From Apostichopus japonicus (lineage: Eukaryota > Echinodermata > Holothuroidea > Aspidochirotida > Stichopodidae): a DNA stretch of 64,000 nucleotides. This document shows positions 13,301 to 28,300 of this stretch, in pieces (positions within the stretch are counted from its first letter, which is position 1; each line of letters opens with the position of its first letter). The notes below the pieces were generated by a model, which was given only the letters and a program-made list of their open reading frames with translations, ran no database searches and was not told where the DNA came from. The DNA lies in contig NC_092562.1 in the NCBI RefSeq assembly GCF_037975245.1, positions 11,393,001-11,457,000 of the forward strand. The letters are read 5' to 3'. Made by a program: the position numbers and the translations under genes.

Positions 13301-16300
13301 CTAGGTTTTCCTAACAAGTGTGTGTGGCACCACCACGATGAAAATGGGAAGCATAATTTATAAAAGGTTGTCCACCATGTTGACTGCATTCTGGTGGGAT
13401 CTTACTCTCCATCCTCTTCTAATAATATCCATTATCTACTAATCCCCTTACATCTATCTCTTTGTGTTCACACTGCTCATTAACCTGTTTGTATTCTGTG
13501 TGTGTTTTTGTCCCTTCTGTTACTGTTACTTGTCATGTAGCCTTTGAAGAAGATCCTGCTAGGATCGAAACGTCAGGCCAACTCACTTTTACACATTCAC
13601 TTGCAACACAGGCTCTCTAGTGGATAAGCAGTTTGCTAACAGTTTTATTTTATTTTAATATCCAGTGTTGTTTGGATATAAAAGTACATGTGATAGTTGA
13701 TGTTAAGCATGCTGTCTTTGTGTGTTCCTCTTCTCCCCCATTTCAGACATTTTCCTGCTGGTTTGGTTGTTTTGTATTTGGATATAAATATGTATGTGGT
13801 ACATTTCAGCACAGACATGTGGCTTTGTACCTCTCAGGAGACTCTGGGAGGACGGTCTGGTTGAACGCCAGATACCAACTTGTTAACTTAATATTCAATT
13901 TCTGCTATCAAATTCAACTTTGGGAGTCGAATGTCTTTCAAGGCCAAAAGAGTTCATTATACGTTTGACATTCAAGTTCGCTGTACTGCATTGCCCTTGT
14001 TTAAGTGTACATAGGGAAATGGATGTAGGCCACTGAACTATTTCTCACAGAGACAGAGGTACCAGTTACCGAGTGACATGGTTGAGGGCGCCAAATTGAA
14101 ATTGCACTTGACTATTTCTGGATAAGAATGTCCCTGGGTGAATTACGATGGTGAAATCACGACATAGGCTCTCCTAAAAAGAAAATGTTTATGAACTTCA
14201 CACTTTGTATGTGGTTCCAACTTATTACGGACATGAAAAGTGCCTATAGATGTACAGGATACAGTCGATATTCTCATAGTGCAAATTTATTATATGTGGC
14301 GAGGAATCACTAAGCCTTCTTGGCTTTATGGTTTTAAGCACATTCATGTTGCCGCAAGTGGCTAAGCGTTTGAAATTCAAGACCTGTCAACTTTATATCG
14401 GATCCTGTTAAACCCTGCAACGGTTATAGGTTACACGTTGATATAGAACATTACCAAGACCCACCACGTATTACAATATCCCACTCAGAATCTCCCAAGG
14501 TATTTGACATACTGACTGGATAAACTTCCTGGTGATATGATTGACCCATGGATAAGCTTTGCGACTTCTAATCCACTGTAACACATCATCCTCTCATACA
14601 AGAAACCACTTGTTGCAGGGATCAATTTTTTTTTTAAGGAATCTTTGTTTTATTTACTTCAGAGTGTCGCCTTATTGACCATGTCTACAAGGACATAAAT
14701 TATGACAAGTGAAGGCTTCATGTTTACTTTTCGTTCGGAATTACATTGGTTAAGTACTTAATAGACCAATAATAGCTAAATATTTGTAGCCTGGAAGAAC
14801 GTTTTTCCTTGTGAAGTTGGCATCAACCACAGCCATGGGGATATTTATAGAACTCCAATTTGTTTTAGCAATTTTGTTATTTTGTGATGGAACAATTCAA
14901 ACTGGGCAATCCCACAAACCCTTTATTGATCATGTGTTAATTTGCACTGCTGAGCCAGACAATATGTGGGCTGTACTTTCATTCGAAATAGGACACAAAC
15001 TTTCTCAGAAATTGCAGATTAAAAAAAGAATGTTGAATGCTATGTTTATAAAGCGAACCACCATGAATCTAGTGTACAATGAATCAGATTTGGTGGTTTG
15101 TGATTAGCGCTGCTTGGCATGGTCACCCTATCAATTTATTTTCATGTGAGCAGTTTACATATATTCAGATTTTTGCAGTACTTATCACTGTGGACTGGTT
15201 TCACTTTAAGAAACAAACTCATTTGGTTCATAAAAAAACTATATAATTACCAGTGCAAGGGATAGTTAGGCTGTTTACTTCAAAGATATACATGAAAATG
15301 TCCTTATGTAAAAACATATCACATATTCTGGTTTATTCCATACACTCTATATGTTTGCTACCATCCACATGGGCAAGTGATTAGGCTGTTTCGATATTAT
15401 GCTAAGTTCCTTCTTTTTTTTTTTCTTTTCTTTTTTCCTTCTGTGTCCTTTTCAAGTCAAGGAAAATGCAAGAAATATGCAAGAAATAAGAAATTTTGTG
15501 TGCAAAATTTCATCAGTTTTTTTAATATGTTTTTGGCTTCATTGTCTTGTTTTTGGCTTCATTGTCACTGTAATGGATAACAAAAAGTCAATTTTGCCAA
15601 AGCCTTGTAGAAATAGACTTCAGTATGCATTCATTGTACAGTAAGCTTAGAGTCTGTCTTCCTGTCATTGGTCAAGAGAATGTACTACTGCTAATCATAA
15701 GAGAGAAATATAGTGTAACCAAAGACAATGGCTGACATAGCTCTACATGTTACAGTACACTGTATTCTCTGTGATTAGCTCATGTTTGTCATTGTCAAGT
15801 TTAAAATATAGATTCCAATTTATGCTTCAAGAAATTGAGCCTTAAACCCTACAGTAATATAGGATGGAAAATTAACTAGAGACAATATAACCTCAAATGT
15901 TATCATCATTGCATTATGTTCATAATTTGTAAAAAATTACAAAGTTTTAAGTGACTATCCAAATATTAAAGTCTTGAATCCATCTTAAAGGTCTGTCCAT
16001 ATTTTTTAATAGCAACATGTTTGCATGTAGTTGCTCTGACAATATAAGAAATACTTTATTGTGGTTCAATGTGATATGTGTACGTTAGTTTTCCTTTCAA
16101 ATTTTAACATTCAAAATGCAAAGCTCTGCATCAGTAATAATTTTTATAAAGTGTCAACTATGTTGACTGCATACTGTTTGCGTTTGAAGTCTTGCCATTT
16201 TGCCTCCGCCCTCCCCTCACCCCCCCTCCCTACCCTGATATTCAGACAATTTTTAGCTGTGACTATAATATGCACATGTACCCAAATGTCTTTGTATATG

Positions 16301-19300
16301 ATCTAGAGGCTTTTTTGGCTGTTCACAGTATGTAATGCCAATATTGTCATATTGTATGCGTTGTTGTACCGGTTCACTATTTTCTACATTAGTCTACAGT
16401 ACTAATAGTCAGGATAATTGTGGAGTATTTTGTTAGTGCAATCAAAATGAAAGGCATGGTTCAAAGAACGATTATGTGACAAAGAAGAACCCAATACTAC
16501 CTGCTTAGCATAATGGTTTATTGTTCCCCGGGTTTGTTCTCGGAATAGTTGAACAGAGAAAACAATGTGTCTGCACTGTTGGGGGTTATTTAGGAAAATT
16601 TATGACGTGAGTCTTTCCCCATGCCAATAATACCATATCTACTGTATGCAGGGATGTAAGTCTTCCGTATTTTTACGGAAATCCGTTTTTTTTTTAAATT
16701 CCAATAAAGTTTCCACAAAATTGTACGAATATCAAAGACACAACGCAGCAAAAATGCCTGGCCCGTTGCAGCAAGCTAACTTCAAATTCACTCATCGATC
16801 AACCAAAATACCATTTCCTGTTACACATCGCATTGCACTGTACAACATTGTGCCATGTGAACATCGTTGCGTACGTGCGAACTTCAAATCGCCATAGCTC
16901 ATTTTGTCGTTGAAAAACCTTGCCTAATTCACATCTTCTTAACTGCTGGTGCTCGACATAAGTTTCGGAATTAACGCTTGTGATATTTGTGAGCGGCGGA
17001 AATCTACGAGATACTCATATGATAGTCGATATTCGTGATCGCATTCGAATGTGAGACTGTTTTTTTTTCCGGAGTTCGCTGTGACGTATTCGTAACTTTG
17101 AGCTAGCCTAACATAACGATAGTGTGTAAGTAGTCAGAACTAGGAGGAGGATGTGCTAGTGCTAATACTTTTGAGCTAGCCTAACATAACGATAGTGTGT
17201 AAGTAGTCAGGGCTAGGAGTAGGATGTGTCAGGACGGCATTCACCCGGGGTCTCCGAATAGTTTTCCGGTTTTTTTTTTTGCGCTGCACTTACATCCCTG
17301 TGTATGATCTGTGCCTTAACAGTCATGCCTGTCATGGTAACCATTCTTCCCGACCTACCTGTCACCTCGACAAAAGCAAGTTTGCTGTACTCTGTCTACA
17401 TGAGGTCAACTTTTCAGCACTGACCAATCCTGGTAAAGCAGCTGCTCCCTTTATGGCTACTGCCCATCTCACCCCTCAAGGATGGTTAGTTCAGTGTTTC
17501 TTGTGACAGGATTGGTCAATCTGGATTTGGTCAATCAGGATTGGTCAATCTATTACTCTTGACCATCTGTGTCAGGATTGCTTCTTAAAGAGAAAAGAAA
17601 AAAAAGGAGTAACAAAATAATTCATATTTTACATTGTTTTATGAATTTTGATTAACCTTTTACAACTTACAGTTTTAGTATGTTTTAAAACACAGTGGGG
17701 TGTTCCAGAAACACCAGGTCTATAGATTGTGGGTTATGGTAGGTTAAATGTTCCAAAAGGTTTTGGGAGAAGCCCAACTTTTTGATTTTCAAAAAATGCA
17801 TGAATATTCATACAGTTTTCACTTGGGCTACTAGGTGTAGTGGGCTAGTAAGTTGAGTAGTGGGTCATTTTGGGATGTTCGGTGACCTGAGGTCGCGAGT
17901 CCTTTTTAGGATGTCATTGTTAGGTCATTATTCGACATCATCTGAAGTAACAGTAATACTTTGCTTTCTCCCCTACCTGTCTCCTCATAATGTCTGCACT
18001 ATTGCTCTACCGTGGTGCTGCGTCTAACTCGAGTAATTATGCCATGGAGTGATTATTCTAAAGTGGGCGGAGTCCCATCATTGAACACAGTGGGCACAAG
18101 TTAGTAGGTTGGTAGGATTGAGGAATGTTCATTTAAGTAGGTAGGAGGTAGGCAGTATCGTCACTCCTAAATTTCCGAAACCAGACATTTTTCTAGAAGC
18201 TACAAAAAAATATTGTTCCCATTAATCACTAGCAACTTACGTGAAAACTTATTATCTAAAGAAGAAAGTACTTCTTGTAAATTCCTGTTGATTTGTGTAG
18301 GGTCCTAGAGATATCCAACCATTTCATAAGTTATTTCAAACAACTTTTGTCAAAAATCCCAATATGTACAAGGAGTGTTGAAAAGTAGTAACTTATACAG
18401 CGGGCGGGTTTGTGATAAATGCCTTAGAAATACTATGTAGTACTTATTTTCACGAACATGTCGATGATTTCATCGGGAGTTACGTCGCGAATGTTGCTTT
18501 AACAATTAATAGGCTCGTAGGCGGCAAGCAGCGATGCCTTCATGTAGGCCCCTGGAAACAGCACTACAGGAAGCAGAGGGGGATTCTTTGAAGCAAAAAA
18601 AAAGAGATAAAAAAAAGGGTGATCATAGAAGAATTATCAAGGAAGTACTAAATGTGTAGTTTGCTCCTAGTGTAAGGCAGCATGCACTTCTCTTTAGTTA
18701 TATAATCAGACATTTGTCTGTGCATGTGCGCGGCGTTTATATATATCACTGCAGGTTTAATTCCCAGTCTTCGTAAATACTGAAGTATTAGGTAAGGCCA
18801 GACGTGCCTGTAAATTCAGTCTAGTATACTTGATTTACATGATCAGGAAATCCGCGACTGAAGCAACACATGGCATTTTCCAGTGCGTTCTCAATTCTTG
18901 AAACCTACAGTATCTTATGTCAAGAAGACATGTAGGCCAAATTTGAAACCGAAAGAAAAATTTTTCAGAATGTTTACTGTAGTTATTAACCTCCCAACTG
19001 TTTGGAAAGTCATTTGAATTTCTTCAGAAACAATGTTACTTAGTACTAAAACTTAAAAAAAAAAAACTTAAAAAAATAAAAATTGAATAAAAAACTGACA
19101 TGGGCGATCAGGGGATATGGCTTTTAGAGAAGTTTCTGTGTTAGAGCAGCAGTGATTCGCTTGCATGTCTGTTAAAATTTGAGAGTTTATGTAGCTCAAT
19201 TCGCATAGCCAATGGTGCTTATTCTCATAGCGTTGTGCGTGTAGATCGGTCTGAAGTATCTATCTGTAAACAACCAAAAACTGTCACCTAATTTCTAGAG

Positions 19301-22300
19301 CCTTATGAAAGTTGTCCAAATTGTTGCCCGTAGCATTGACTTGATTAATGTTAGCACACAAAAAAAAGGCAAGAGGAAGGTCATTTCAGGTCAAGGCAGT
19401 TGCAAATTATGAAATGCTTAAAAATAAATTCCACACTAAGGGTATTTCAACTTATATATCTGGATGAAAACTGGGGACAGTGGTTTGGTTTGTTGGTACA
19501 CAGATGTGCAAAAGATGTGCAAGTATAAGAGGTCAAGGGTTGTGTAAGGTCATATAATGTCAAATGGATCTTCAAAGATAGGGCCTCTGTCTAAATCTGA
19601 CTAGAGTTGTTAACAACTAATCAGTTGGTAATTGGGGTTAAAGAAAGTGCGCAGGGGAATCTCCCTGCCAGTATTGTCTCGTCACTGATGTGGAAAAGGT
19701 CTTACTTTGCAGAGTTGTTAATTATCAAAACATTTTCTTAAGAAGAGACTGTATGCCTGGTTTTGTTTTATATCACTTTGAACAAGTTGTTAAAAGGAAA
19801 TGTCTGTAGGAGATCTGTTTAATACTCAATTGAGAATTTGAGCAGAAAGAGTTTGTTCCAAAAATTCTGAAATTTTTAAGTACAGGGATATCTTCACAGC
19901 TATTTCAGCAAACATTCCCAAGTGCATGATCAGGGTTCAAGCATAAATTAACAAGGTGATTAAAGTGTTAAAGTAAAGCTTGAAGGACATTTGCAGTTTG
20001 ACATATATCACAGACAAATGGCAGTCTCTGACTGCAGTTCATTAATGGTACTGTGAGTTGATCACTACAACAGCATATATATACAATTTTGTTCGTTATT
20101 TTGGCAGGAGAGATCAATGGATATCCTTTCAAAGTTTTCAAGTGAAATGAATTGTTGTCAAGTACCTTCACTCGTGTTATCTAAAGTCCTTTTTTCATAC
20201 CAAAATATTCTGAAAGTGGAACCTTGAAATACATAGTAAATCACCCAGCACATTTGTATGCAAGTTCGCCCAGTGTGTTCGCGTGCTTGTGAACACTTCC
20301 ACGCGATAGTGTTGCTATGATTCTGAGATCTGTAAACAGCTAACTGTACAGTTTTACTTACACTAGGAACCATATAACCGAGCTTCCCCAAGTGTTGCTA
20401 TCTTATTGTCATCATTAATGATATATTTTGTTTTCTGACTAGTTCTTCATTTCTGTTTGCTAAAATTCGTTGACCAATCGCATAAAAATTTGTTTCAGAC
20501 GTGTTACAAGTAAAACACCTACCGTACATTATTACTATACCCTTATTCATCGCTTCGTATGAGTTCTTTTGTTTGGCTTCAACTACCATCTCAATGATAC
20601 TATAGGTGATGAAGATGACTATGGATAACTATGTATTGTAAGACAGTGCTTACAATGTCATATAAGAAAAGTCTCCGTCTTTTGGCGAAACGCTTGCATC
20701 GATTTACTTTTGTCTCAATAGTAAAATGTGTTTTTATAGAAGTGTACTATGCTTTTACATATGGAATTGGTTCCCTGGAATAGTTTGAATGTAGTAACCA
20801 GTCTTAGTGAACAAAAAAAGAAAGTAAAAAGAAAGAAAAAAGGGAGAAGAGGTTAACAATTAGAAGAAAGAAGCTCAGAGAATGGAAACACTGAAAACCG
20901 AAGACCATAATGCCAAAACTTATTTTCCCGATGACAATCGTCGAGTTTCTTTGAATTTATTGCTACAGTGGCAGTGAAATGATACGTTACGGCTCTGTGC
21001 AAGGACAATAGAGTGAGTGTCACAGAGTTGTTCAAATGGATTTGGCAATTTTTAGGGTTCTGGCAACCTTTTTGTGAAGATTTTTATAGCAGGAATTGTT
21101 TTGATGAAAATGTTTGCTCATCTTACTGTGAAGTGGATTGATGTGGTTGGGAGGTTGGAAAGATGCTCTACCAGGAGACGGTACAGGGAATGCGGAGGAT
21201 GGGAGGTTCAAATGACATATGATGGGGGATAAGATAGGGTGACAGGCTCAGTTTAGTGAGTGTACAACTAATGGCCTGGATGAACTGTATGGGAGCGTAT
21301 TAGAGATACCACATCCCTGGAGAGTATCTGAATGTGAATAAAGATGAAATCAACCAGAGTTTGTTGTAATACTCAGTCAAATATTACTGCATACATACTT
21401 TGAGTCAACATTCAATGATACAATTCGAGTCCTGTTCTCTACCTGGTTTTAAACATCTGAGTTTAGTCAAAATCAAAATTTGCCCGTATCCTAGGACTGG
21501 ATTGAGATTGCTCTGTTGTTATTAAGTGTATGTAGATCTTCCTCGTAAGACTGTCCCATTCGTGTTCTCAAATGTATGAAAACGGTTTGGATTCACAAAC
21601 TGTGTAAAGTTGGCTCTATTGTATCTCATGATCTAAGGTTCCATCTCATGTCAACAGAGTGAGAGAGTAGTGCTGTTATATTGTAATACTACCAACCAAG
21701 TTACTGTACATCCGCTGGTTGGTTACAGTAGGAAAATTGTTTATGAATGATTACTAACGATATATTCCGTCAAGCTTAGAATAGAAACATACATGTATGT
21801 GAGTTAGTAATGGTTGTGAATTATTTTTATCATTATTATTACGTTTAGAGCTGATCATGATATTTAATATACTTGGCTATTGTACCGTGTCCCTTTTTGT
21901 ACACCAGCATATATCTATATTCTCTTCTCTATCCTCATCACAACAACTGAAACCCATTGCGCAGCCCTTTCTTTATCCTCTCCATTTTTCTTTTAATTTT
22001 GATAATTGTTCGTCTACGTATGTAACAGCAGACATGAGCCCTCATGTCTTATCATGTGGCTCTAGGACGGAAAACATGGCTGTGATTAGTTATAACGTTT
22101 CTAGATTTTATTCAAGAGTGTGTTTGTCCAACATGAATAATTCTCCAAGGTTAGCCGATGTGATTGATCAGACGAGAATTGACTGGTGGTGCCTCATGCT
22201 TTAGCTTTCACACTTGGATCATGCTCCACCATCCCACCATTCTCGCCTCTCGAACCCTCAGGCTTGATTTGGTCTCAGTGTAGGAATATACATATATATA

Positions 22301-25300
22301 GATATATATGAGTTGTTTCCTTCTTTGCAATGCAACACAGGAAACGCAGTAACACAAGTCAGGTCCTAGGGTCGTCGTATGTAGTAGATCTCTGTAATCA
22401 TCCAATATCGATTTAAAAACATTATCTACTTCCCTTTTGGTGAATAAGTTTATGAATCAATGAAATGGTATTTTAGTAGATACATCCCTTTGCTTCCGCA
22501 ACTTGAACAAAGTCGGTACTCTTGATACTAGTGTTGCGCCGATATCACCAATATCGGTTTTGGCCGATATCCGATATTATCATCCCAATATCGGTCCGAT
22601 ACCGATACGATACCGATATTTTTTAACAGACAAAATAAAATGGACGCAGTAAATGTGAGCCTTAACATCGCAAAGACTTACAAGTTGCTTACAGTGTTAA
22701 CGTATGCTTGCAAAATTGCATCTTAATTAGGTTACGAACTGTCGATCACAATGTAAAAGTTATAATTTATTGAGTTTATACTCAATGTACAACTTATTCA
22801 CTTGACCGTATAGAGGAAAAAAACTGAAAATCAGTAGAGAAATGATCAATTGTGTACGGAAAGTAAGGTGGTACACATTTTCAAATATTACGAAAGATCG
22901 AGCCAAACACTTTCGAAAAATTCACGCAAAACTGGCATATCGTACTAAATGCAACTAATGTCATGTAAACAAGGCTCTAGTGCATCCATTTATGAATATA
23001 CCGTAAGACCACATCTGTTGTTAAGCGAGGGGGGGAAGGAAAGTATTTTCTAGAATTTCCAAAAATACGGAAAAAATAATATCCTACCATAGTTAAGTGT
23101 ATAGCAAATAGCCTAACCACCTCGGCGGTTACGGATCTCACGTAACTAAAAAGTTCCCTGGCAACGTGCCAAAAAATGTTAACAAACAGGTGTTACACAG
23201 GGGATGAGCTCACAGTTGTTTGGGAAGGTACCTGGGAAAATTTGCAGCACCTGCACCGTGGTAGTTGGGTATAGGGTGAAACACTGCAGTTGTAAAAATG
23301 TACGCATTTTATCATTTTTTTTTCATTTTATAACATTATATACAGTAGGTACTCTAACTTGTCATTTTAAAATTTATCAGTTTCGTGACAATTTAAATAA
23401 ACAAAGTTGTCAGTATTTTGTGTTCGCGGGAAATTGAACAAGGTTTTAATTCCAACACTGCTGAACTGTGCGGTTAAACATCATGTTCAAGGTTTTCACG
23501 GAGGCCTTTGAGAAAATGAATGGTTAGTACAGTGTATATATGCTGCACTAATGCTGTGTGTAGGCCAAGGTTCACGAAGGTCATTGGTTATATTCGCGCG
23601 CCGTAGACATGGTTTTAGAGGTTACGGAGGGTCAGGTTTCCATGGATATTAATCGAAAATGAATCTGAGTTTAACCTGACGCTAAAGAAATGGATCGTCT
23701 TGGGCAGATTAACAGATCATTGCAAGTATAAAGAAGTAGCTCTGCTGTTAAAAAGAAAAGTTCAATATCGGTTTGCTGTTATCGGCAATTAGGCAAAATT
23801 TTACCGATACCGATATGCTGCCGATATTGCAAATATCGGCCGATTTCGATATTGAAAACGATTATCGTAGCAACACTACTTGATACTAACACTGCACTTT
23901 CATAGAGCAGTGATTAATCCCCCCCCCCCACAGTGGATTATAACTGCATGGTTCGGATATATTCAGGGAGATCCACCCCTCTCCAGTGGGGCCTAAATAT
24001 TAAAAACCACCCCACGTTTAGACCAGAGTTTATTCTGCTTCCCCATTTAAGCTTATCTTTGGGGTTTTTTTTTTTTTTTTTTAAACCCACCAATATGGCT
24101 CTTCCAGATATTAGGTCTGAATTGTCAAATATAGTAAAAACAGAATCTTGGTCACGCGTGAACGTGTAGATGAAAGGCACCAACAACTAAATGACAGACT
24201 TGTAGCAAACAGGTACCCAATATCGCCGCTGATTCAGTACCTCAGTTCTTTCCCCGAAAAAGTAAATTAAAACTGCGTCATATTTTAGTGTTTACACTGC
24301 ATGCTCTGGAATACTTTTAAGATATATATGTTTGTAGTGGATAGAATCTTACTTGCGAGTGGATGTCACAAGATATTGTACCTACCTGCAAAATATCATT
24401 GTCGATTATTGTATAAACAATGGTTGATCCAACCATGAGAAATGTAACTATCTTGTCAAACATGTAACTTGAGAGTAAAGTACAATAGAGGGAACATGAT
24501 CAGAATGCTTGAACTGTAGTCACTGAAGCTACTATGTACCAACTCTGTGTTAGTAGTAAAAGGTGGAGGTAGGCAAAATAATTTATGAAAATGTACAGTG
24601 GCCGTCTCATGTGAAGAACACTTCAAATCAAAAAGACAAACATTCATAACACATAACTTGCAGGGGTCCATATATATGGTTTAAAGAACTAGAATGAGTA
24701 CACTACAATTTTTTATCTTGAAGTAAAAAGAATGATTTTGAATAGAGGGCGCCATACCACTTTATACAAACTGTACAAATATTGTATCACTTTGAGAGGG
24801 ACTTTTTAGTGTCCAAATGATGTAAATCAAATGTGAACATTCAACAGTGATTGTAGTACGAAATAAGCAGGCTTCAAAACCCTCTCAATTTCACATTTGG
24901 CCATGATGTAAAAGTCAAGTCTAGGTGCATTGATATACAGGATTCAAATCCAAACCAGGTAAGCCCTTAATGTATCAGTGCCTCCTCCTCCTCTGATACA
25001 TACATGACAAATTGTATGGTCTGGTAATTCAGAATACACAGTATATAACCTACTAGAGTAAATACCATTGACTGGCTTAATGTTACCAAATGTTGCAAAG
25101 AATCAGATATTTTTTGATCTGTTCATTGAATAATTTGTCCAATATTATCACATCGCAAATTGTGAAATACTTTAAAAGCAGATAAAACTAGGGAATCTTA
25201 AATTCTAGACACTCAATTATTCCCTGATGTTGGAGAGCTGTGTACATCTGTGAATTAATAACTGTAGTTGGTAGGTAGGTACAGTACTGTACACAACACA

Positions 25301-28300
25301 TTCTGTACAGTTTGTAAAGGAGCCTACAATCCCTGAAGATGACTACATTAGCTGAAATCAGCAAAAAATTAAAAAGCATCCTACCTTAGGTGTATATAGT
25401 TCAATCAATGTAGCGGGATAAGTCATTCGAAAATCAATTTCCAAAACGATCGTTAATTGCACAGGCCTGACGAGGAAATGAAAAGGTATGATTGTCATCG
25501 AACCGTCTCTTGTGTTTGGGTCAACATTTTTACCGAAGCTACAGGGTACAGCTAAGAACAAGATTGCAGTTGTTGAAACTGGGACACGCTGATAGATATT
25601 TTTTTGTTTTTCACTTGAATTTGGATTTTGCAGCAAATTTAGTTGATACATTAGATAAAGATTTATTTTATTAAATGTTCGAGCCCATGTCCTTTGAGTC
25701 CGTCCTTTCTGTGATTAGTCAGGTGATAAATCAGGTGATTGGTTAATTAAACAAATGGCTAAATCTACCTGCAGAGGTCATTGTTTTAATACTTTCAGTC
25801 GATTGCAATCTTCGATTTAAAACTTGCAACAAGTGCTTCCATCAAACACATTGTTCTATATTGTTCTTGAAGGCATTGGAATAAGGAAAGGGAGTTATTT
25901 CTCAGTGCGAATATTAACCATTGGTTTTGTGTAATGACTACTATAACGTTTTTGGTGGACAGGCCCCCTACAGTATTGTTAATCAATTCATTTATAACAA
26001 TGTTACAATAGTGGACATTCATAGCCCATAGCCATTGTTGGCATTTGAAGCTAAAGTTAAGAGATTTGCCTAAACTGATACCAAAAATAGATTTATATTT
26101 TTTGATTCAGATTGTACAAAGTATCTCCAAAGTTTTGAATTTACCTGTAGCTACTCTAAAACAGTTACCCAAAATAGACAACAGCAAAAACAACTTCCTG
26201 CATTGCTCTAAATACTTTAAGGAAGAAAAGACCCTGCTCACATATTTGTAAATATTAACTTTGCTTGTAAATTGTGCAGTTTATTTTCCTTTTGTTCATG
26301 GGTCATTACAGTACTTAGCAGCTACTATAGGAGAAATTGCCTATGAAACTAACCTCTCTTTTATATTCTGAACAGCTTAATGTTCAGACATAAACAGTAA
26401 TAAGTGCATGCACGATTGCACGCATTAAATAGAGAGTTTCTAGGCTGTACATATGAGAAACCATGTCATTGGAACAGGATATTATTAGTGTTGAAGTCAA
26501 CTACAATTAATACAATCCATATTAATCTCACTTTGTTTTTATGGTTTCATCTGCTGTAGGGAAAATGAATTCCTTGAGTCTGATGTGGATCTTTGTATGA
26601 TTAATTGTGAATGATCCTTTCAGCTTTTCTGATGGCATTCTTGTTTTTTCTACATCTTGTGAATATTGCGTTATTGCCAATTTGAAATTTACACAAATTT
26701 GAGTCATTTGCTTGAACCAAACGTTTTAGCAAAAGCATGAATCATATTAGGTCCTCACCTCTGTGCCCGCAGTGGCTGAGTACAAAACTGAGTACTGCAG
26801 CTGATTGGATATTTGTAGCATAACCCCACCATCAGACCTATAATTCAATGGAAACATCTTGCATTATTAATAATTATCACAATGGTAATAAATTAAGATT
26901 CTGAAAAATGTCACTTTTTGAGGCAAAATATAAACCTTGGACTTTTACTACATACTCTTGAAGTCATCAAAGTTTTTTAGCAGTTGTTCATTCTGTAGCC
27001 TAACCTGTATTGCATAAAATAGTCCTGACCAAAAGTTATTTTCGCTATTGCAATGTACCAATCTAAATACCGAATAATTTCAGTGTTTTTCCATAGAGTT
27101 TGTTTGTGTAGAACACACTGTACTAGTTAGTTACTTCAGTGGGCTTAATTGAAAAGTGGACTTTGATTATGAAACACAACCAGCTGCTTTAAACTTGGAA
27201 AGTCAAACAGTAGTTGAGTTTGATGAGCGACTTAAAATCCCAGATGGTGTATAAAATCACCCCCATTTTATACACCTGGGTGAAGAGAGGCAAAGGATAT
27301 AAAAGTGCCTCGATGTATTGCTCTGGCCATCACTCGAATCTGCAATCCTAAGATCACAAGTCCTCACTGCCTTAACCACTTGACCACAACACTGTCAGGT
27401 GCAAACTTTTGACCCAAAGTGTGTAGAATACCTGGGTACCCCAACATGCCTTCATGTGTTGGCAAAACTGACATAGAAAATTGTGTTAGTCAGCATTACA
27501 TTGCCCCCATAAGAAAACCCAAAAGTGTATATATTCTAGTACATGTACATTGTTACTTACATTAACTCCTACCACCCTCCCTTCCACAAAACATGCAAAT
27601 ATACTGTACTCCCTTTGCCCATTAAAAGTGATAATATGACAAAGTGGTAGAAACATCTAAATAGTAGTTATTATCCTCTGTCAAGGGAAGTAGCATTTGA
27701 TCAAGTGGTGAACAACAAGTCCAGTCTAATACAAACACTGCGACTGCATGAAGACAAGGACTTGTTGATTGTTACTTTAATATGAGGTCGTCAACAACTC
27801 TGTTGTTCATGACGTACTGTGCCGCAATGTCGTTCAAAGATTGGTGTCATAACAGCATGAATCGATGGCCTTTTTAGGTCTGAATATATAACATACATCT
27901 ACAGGAACTGGTTTTAAGGAGCCCTTTAAACTGACCTCCCATCAAGTTTGATTTGTTAACATTTGTATGGGTTTTGCAAGGCATGCACATTCCTCATAAC
28001 CCCTTCATGCCCCTCCCCCTCCCCCTTCCCTCCCTCCACCCACACAACTTTCCTATATCACTGAAGAAGCAGCATTGACTATACATTTTTGCCAGTTCTT
28101 CATTGGATACTGCATAAGTATAATTAATTAAAATGTGAACATATTAAGAGGCATTGCTGTTAATGCATAAAGTGTCTTTTAATCATGTTTTAATTCAGGA
28201 GTTCAGTAATTTGTGTCAGTGCAGCCCTGATATCTTTCAATACATCTATACATTAACATTCTTACTGATGAGGGGGCATATGTTTTGGTGGGTATAATAT

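Noticed and set aside
14811-15107. Frame with a possible signal peptide (from the ATG near 14834)
   Set aside because: Hydrophobic starts are common by chance in AT-rich DNA; no domain or gene context, and the first start would be GTG.
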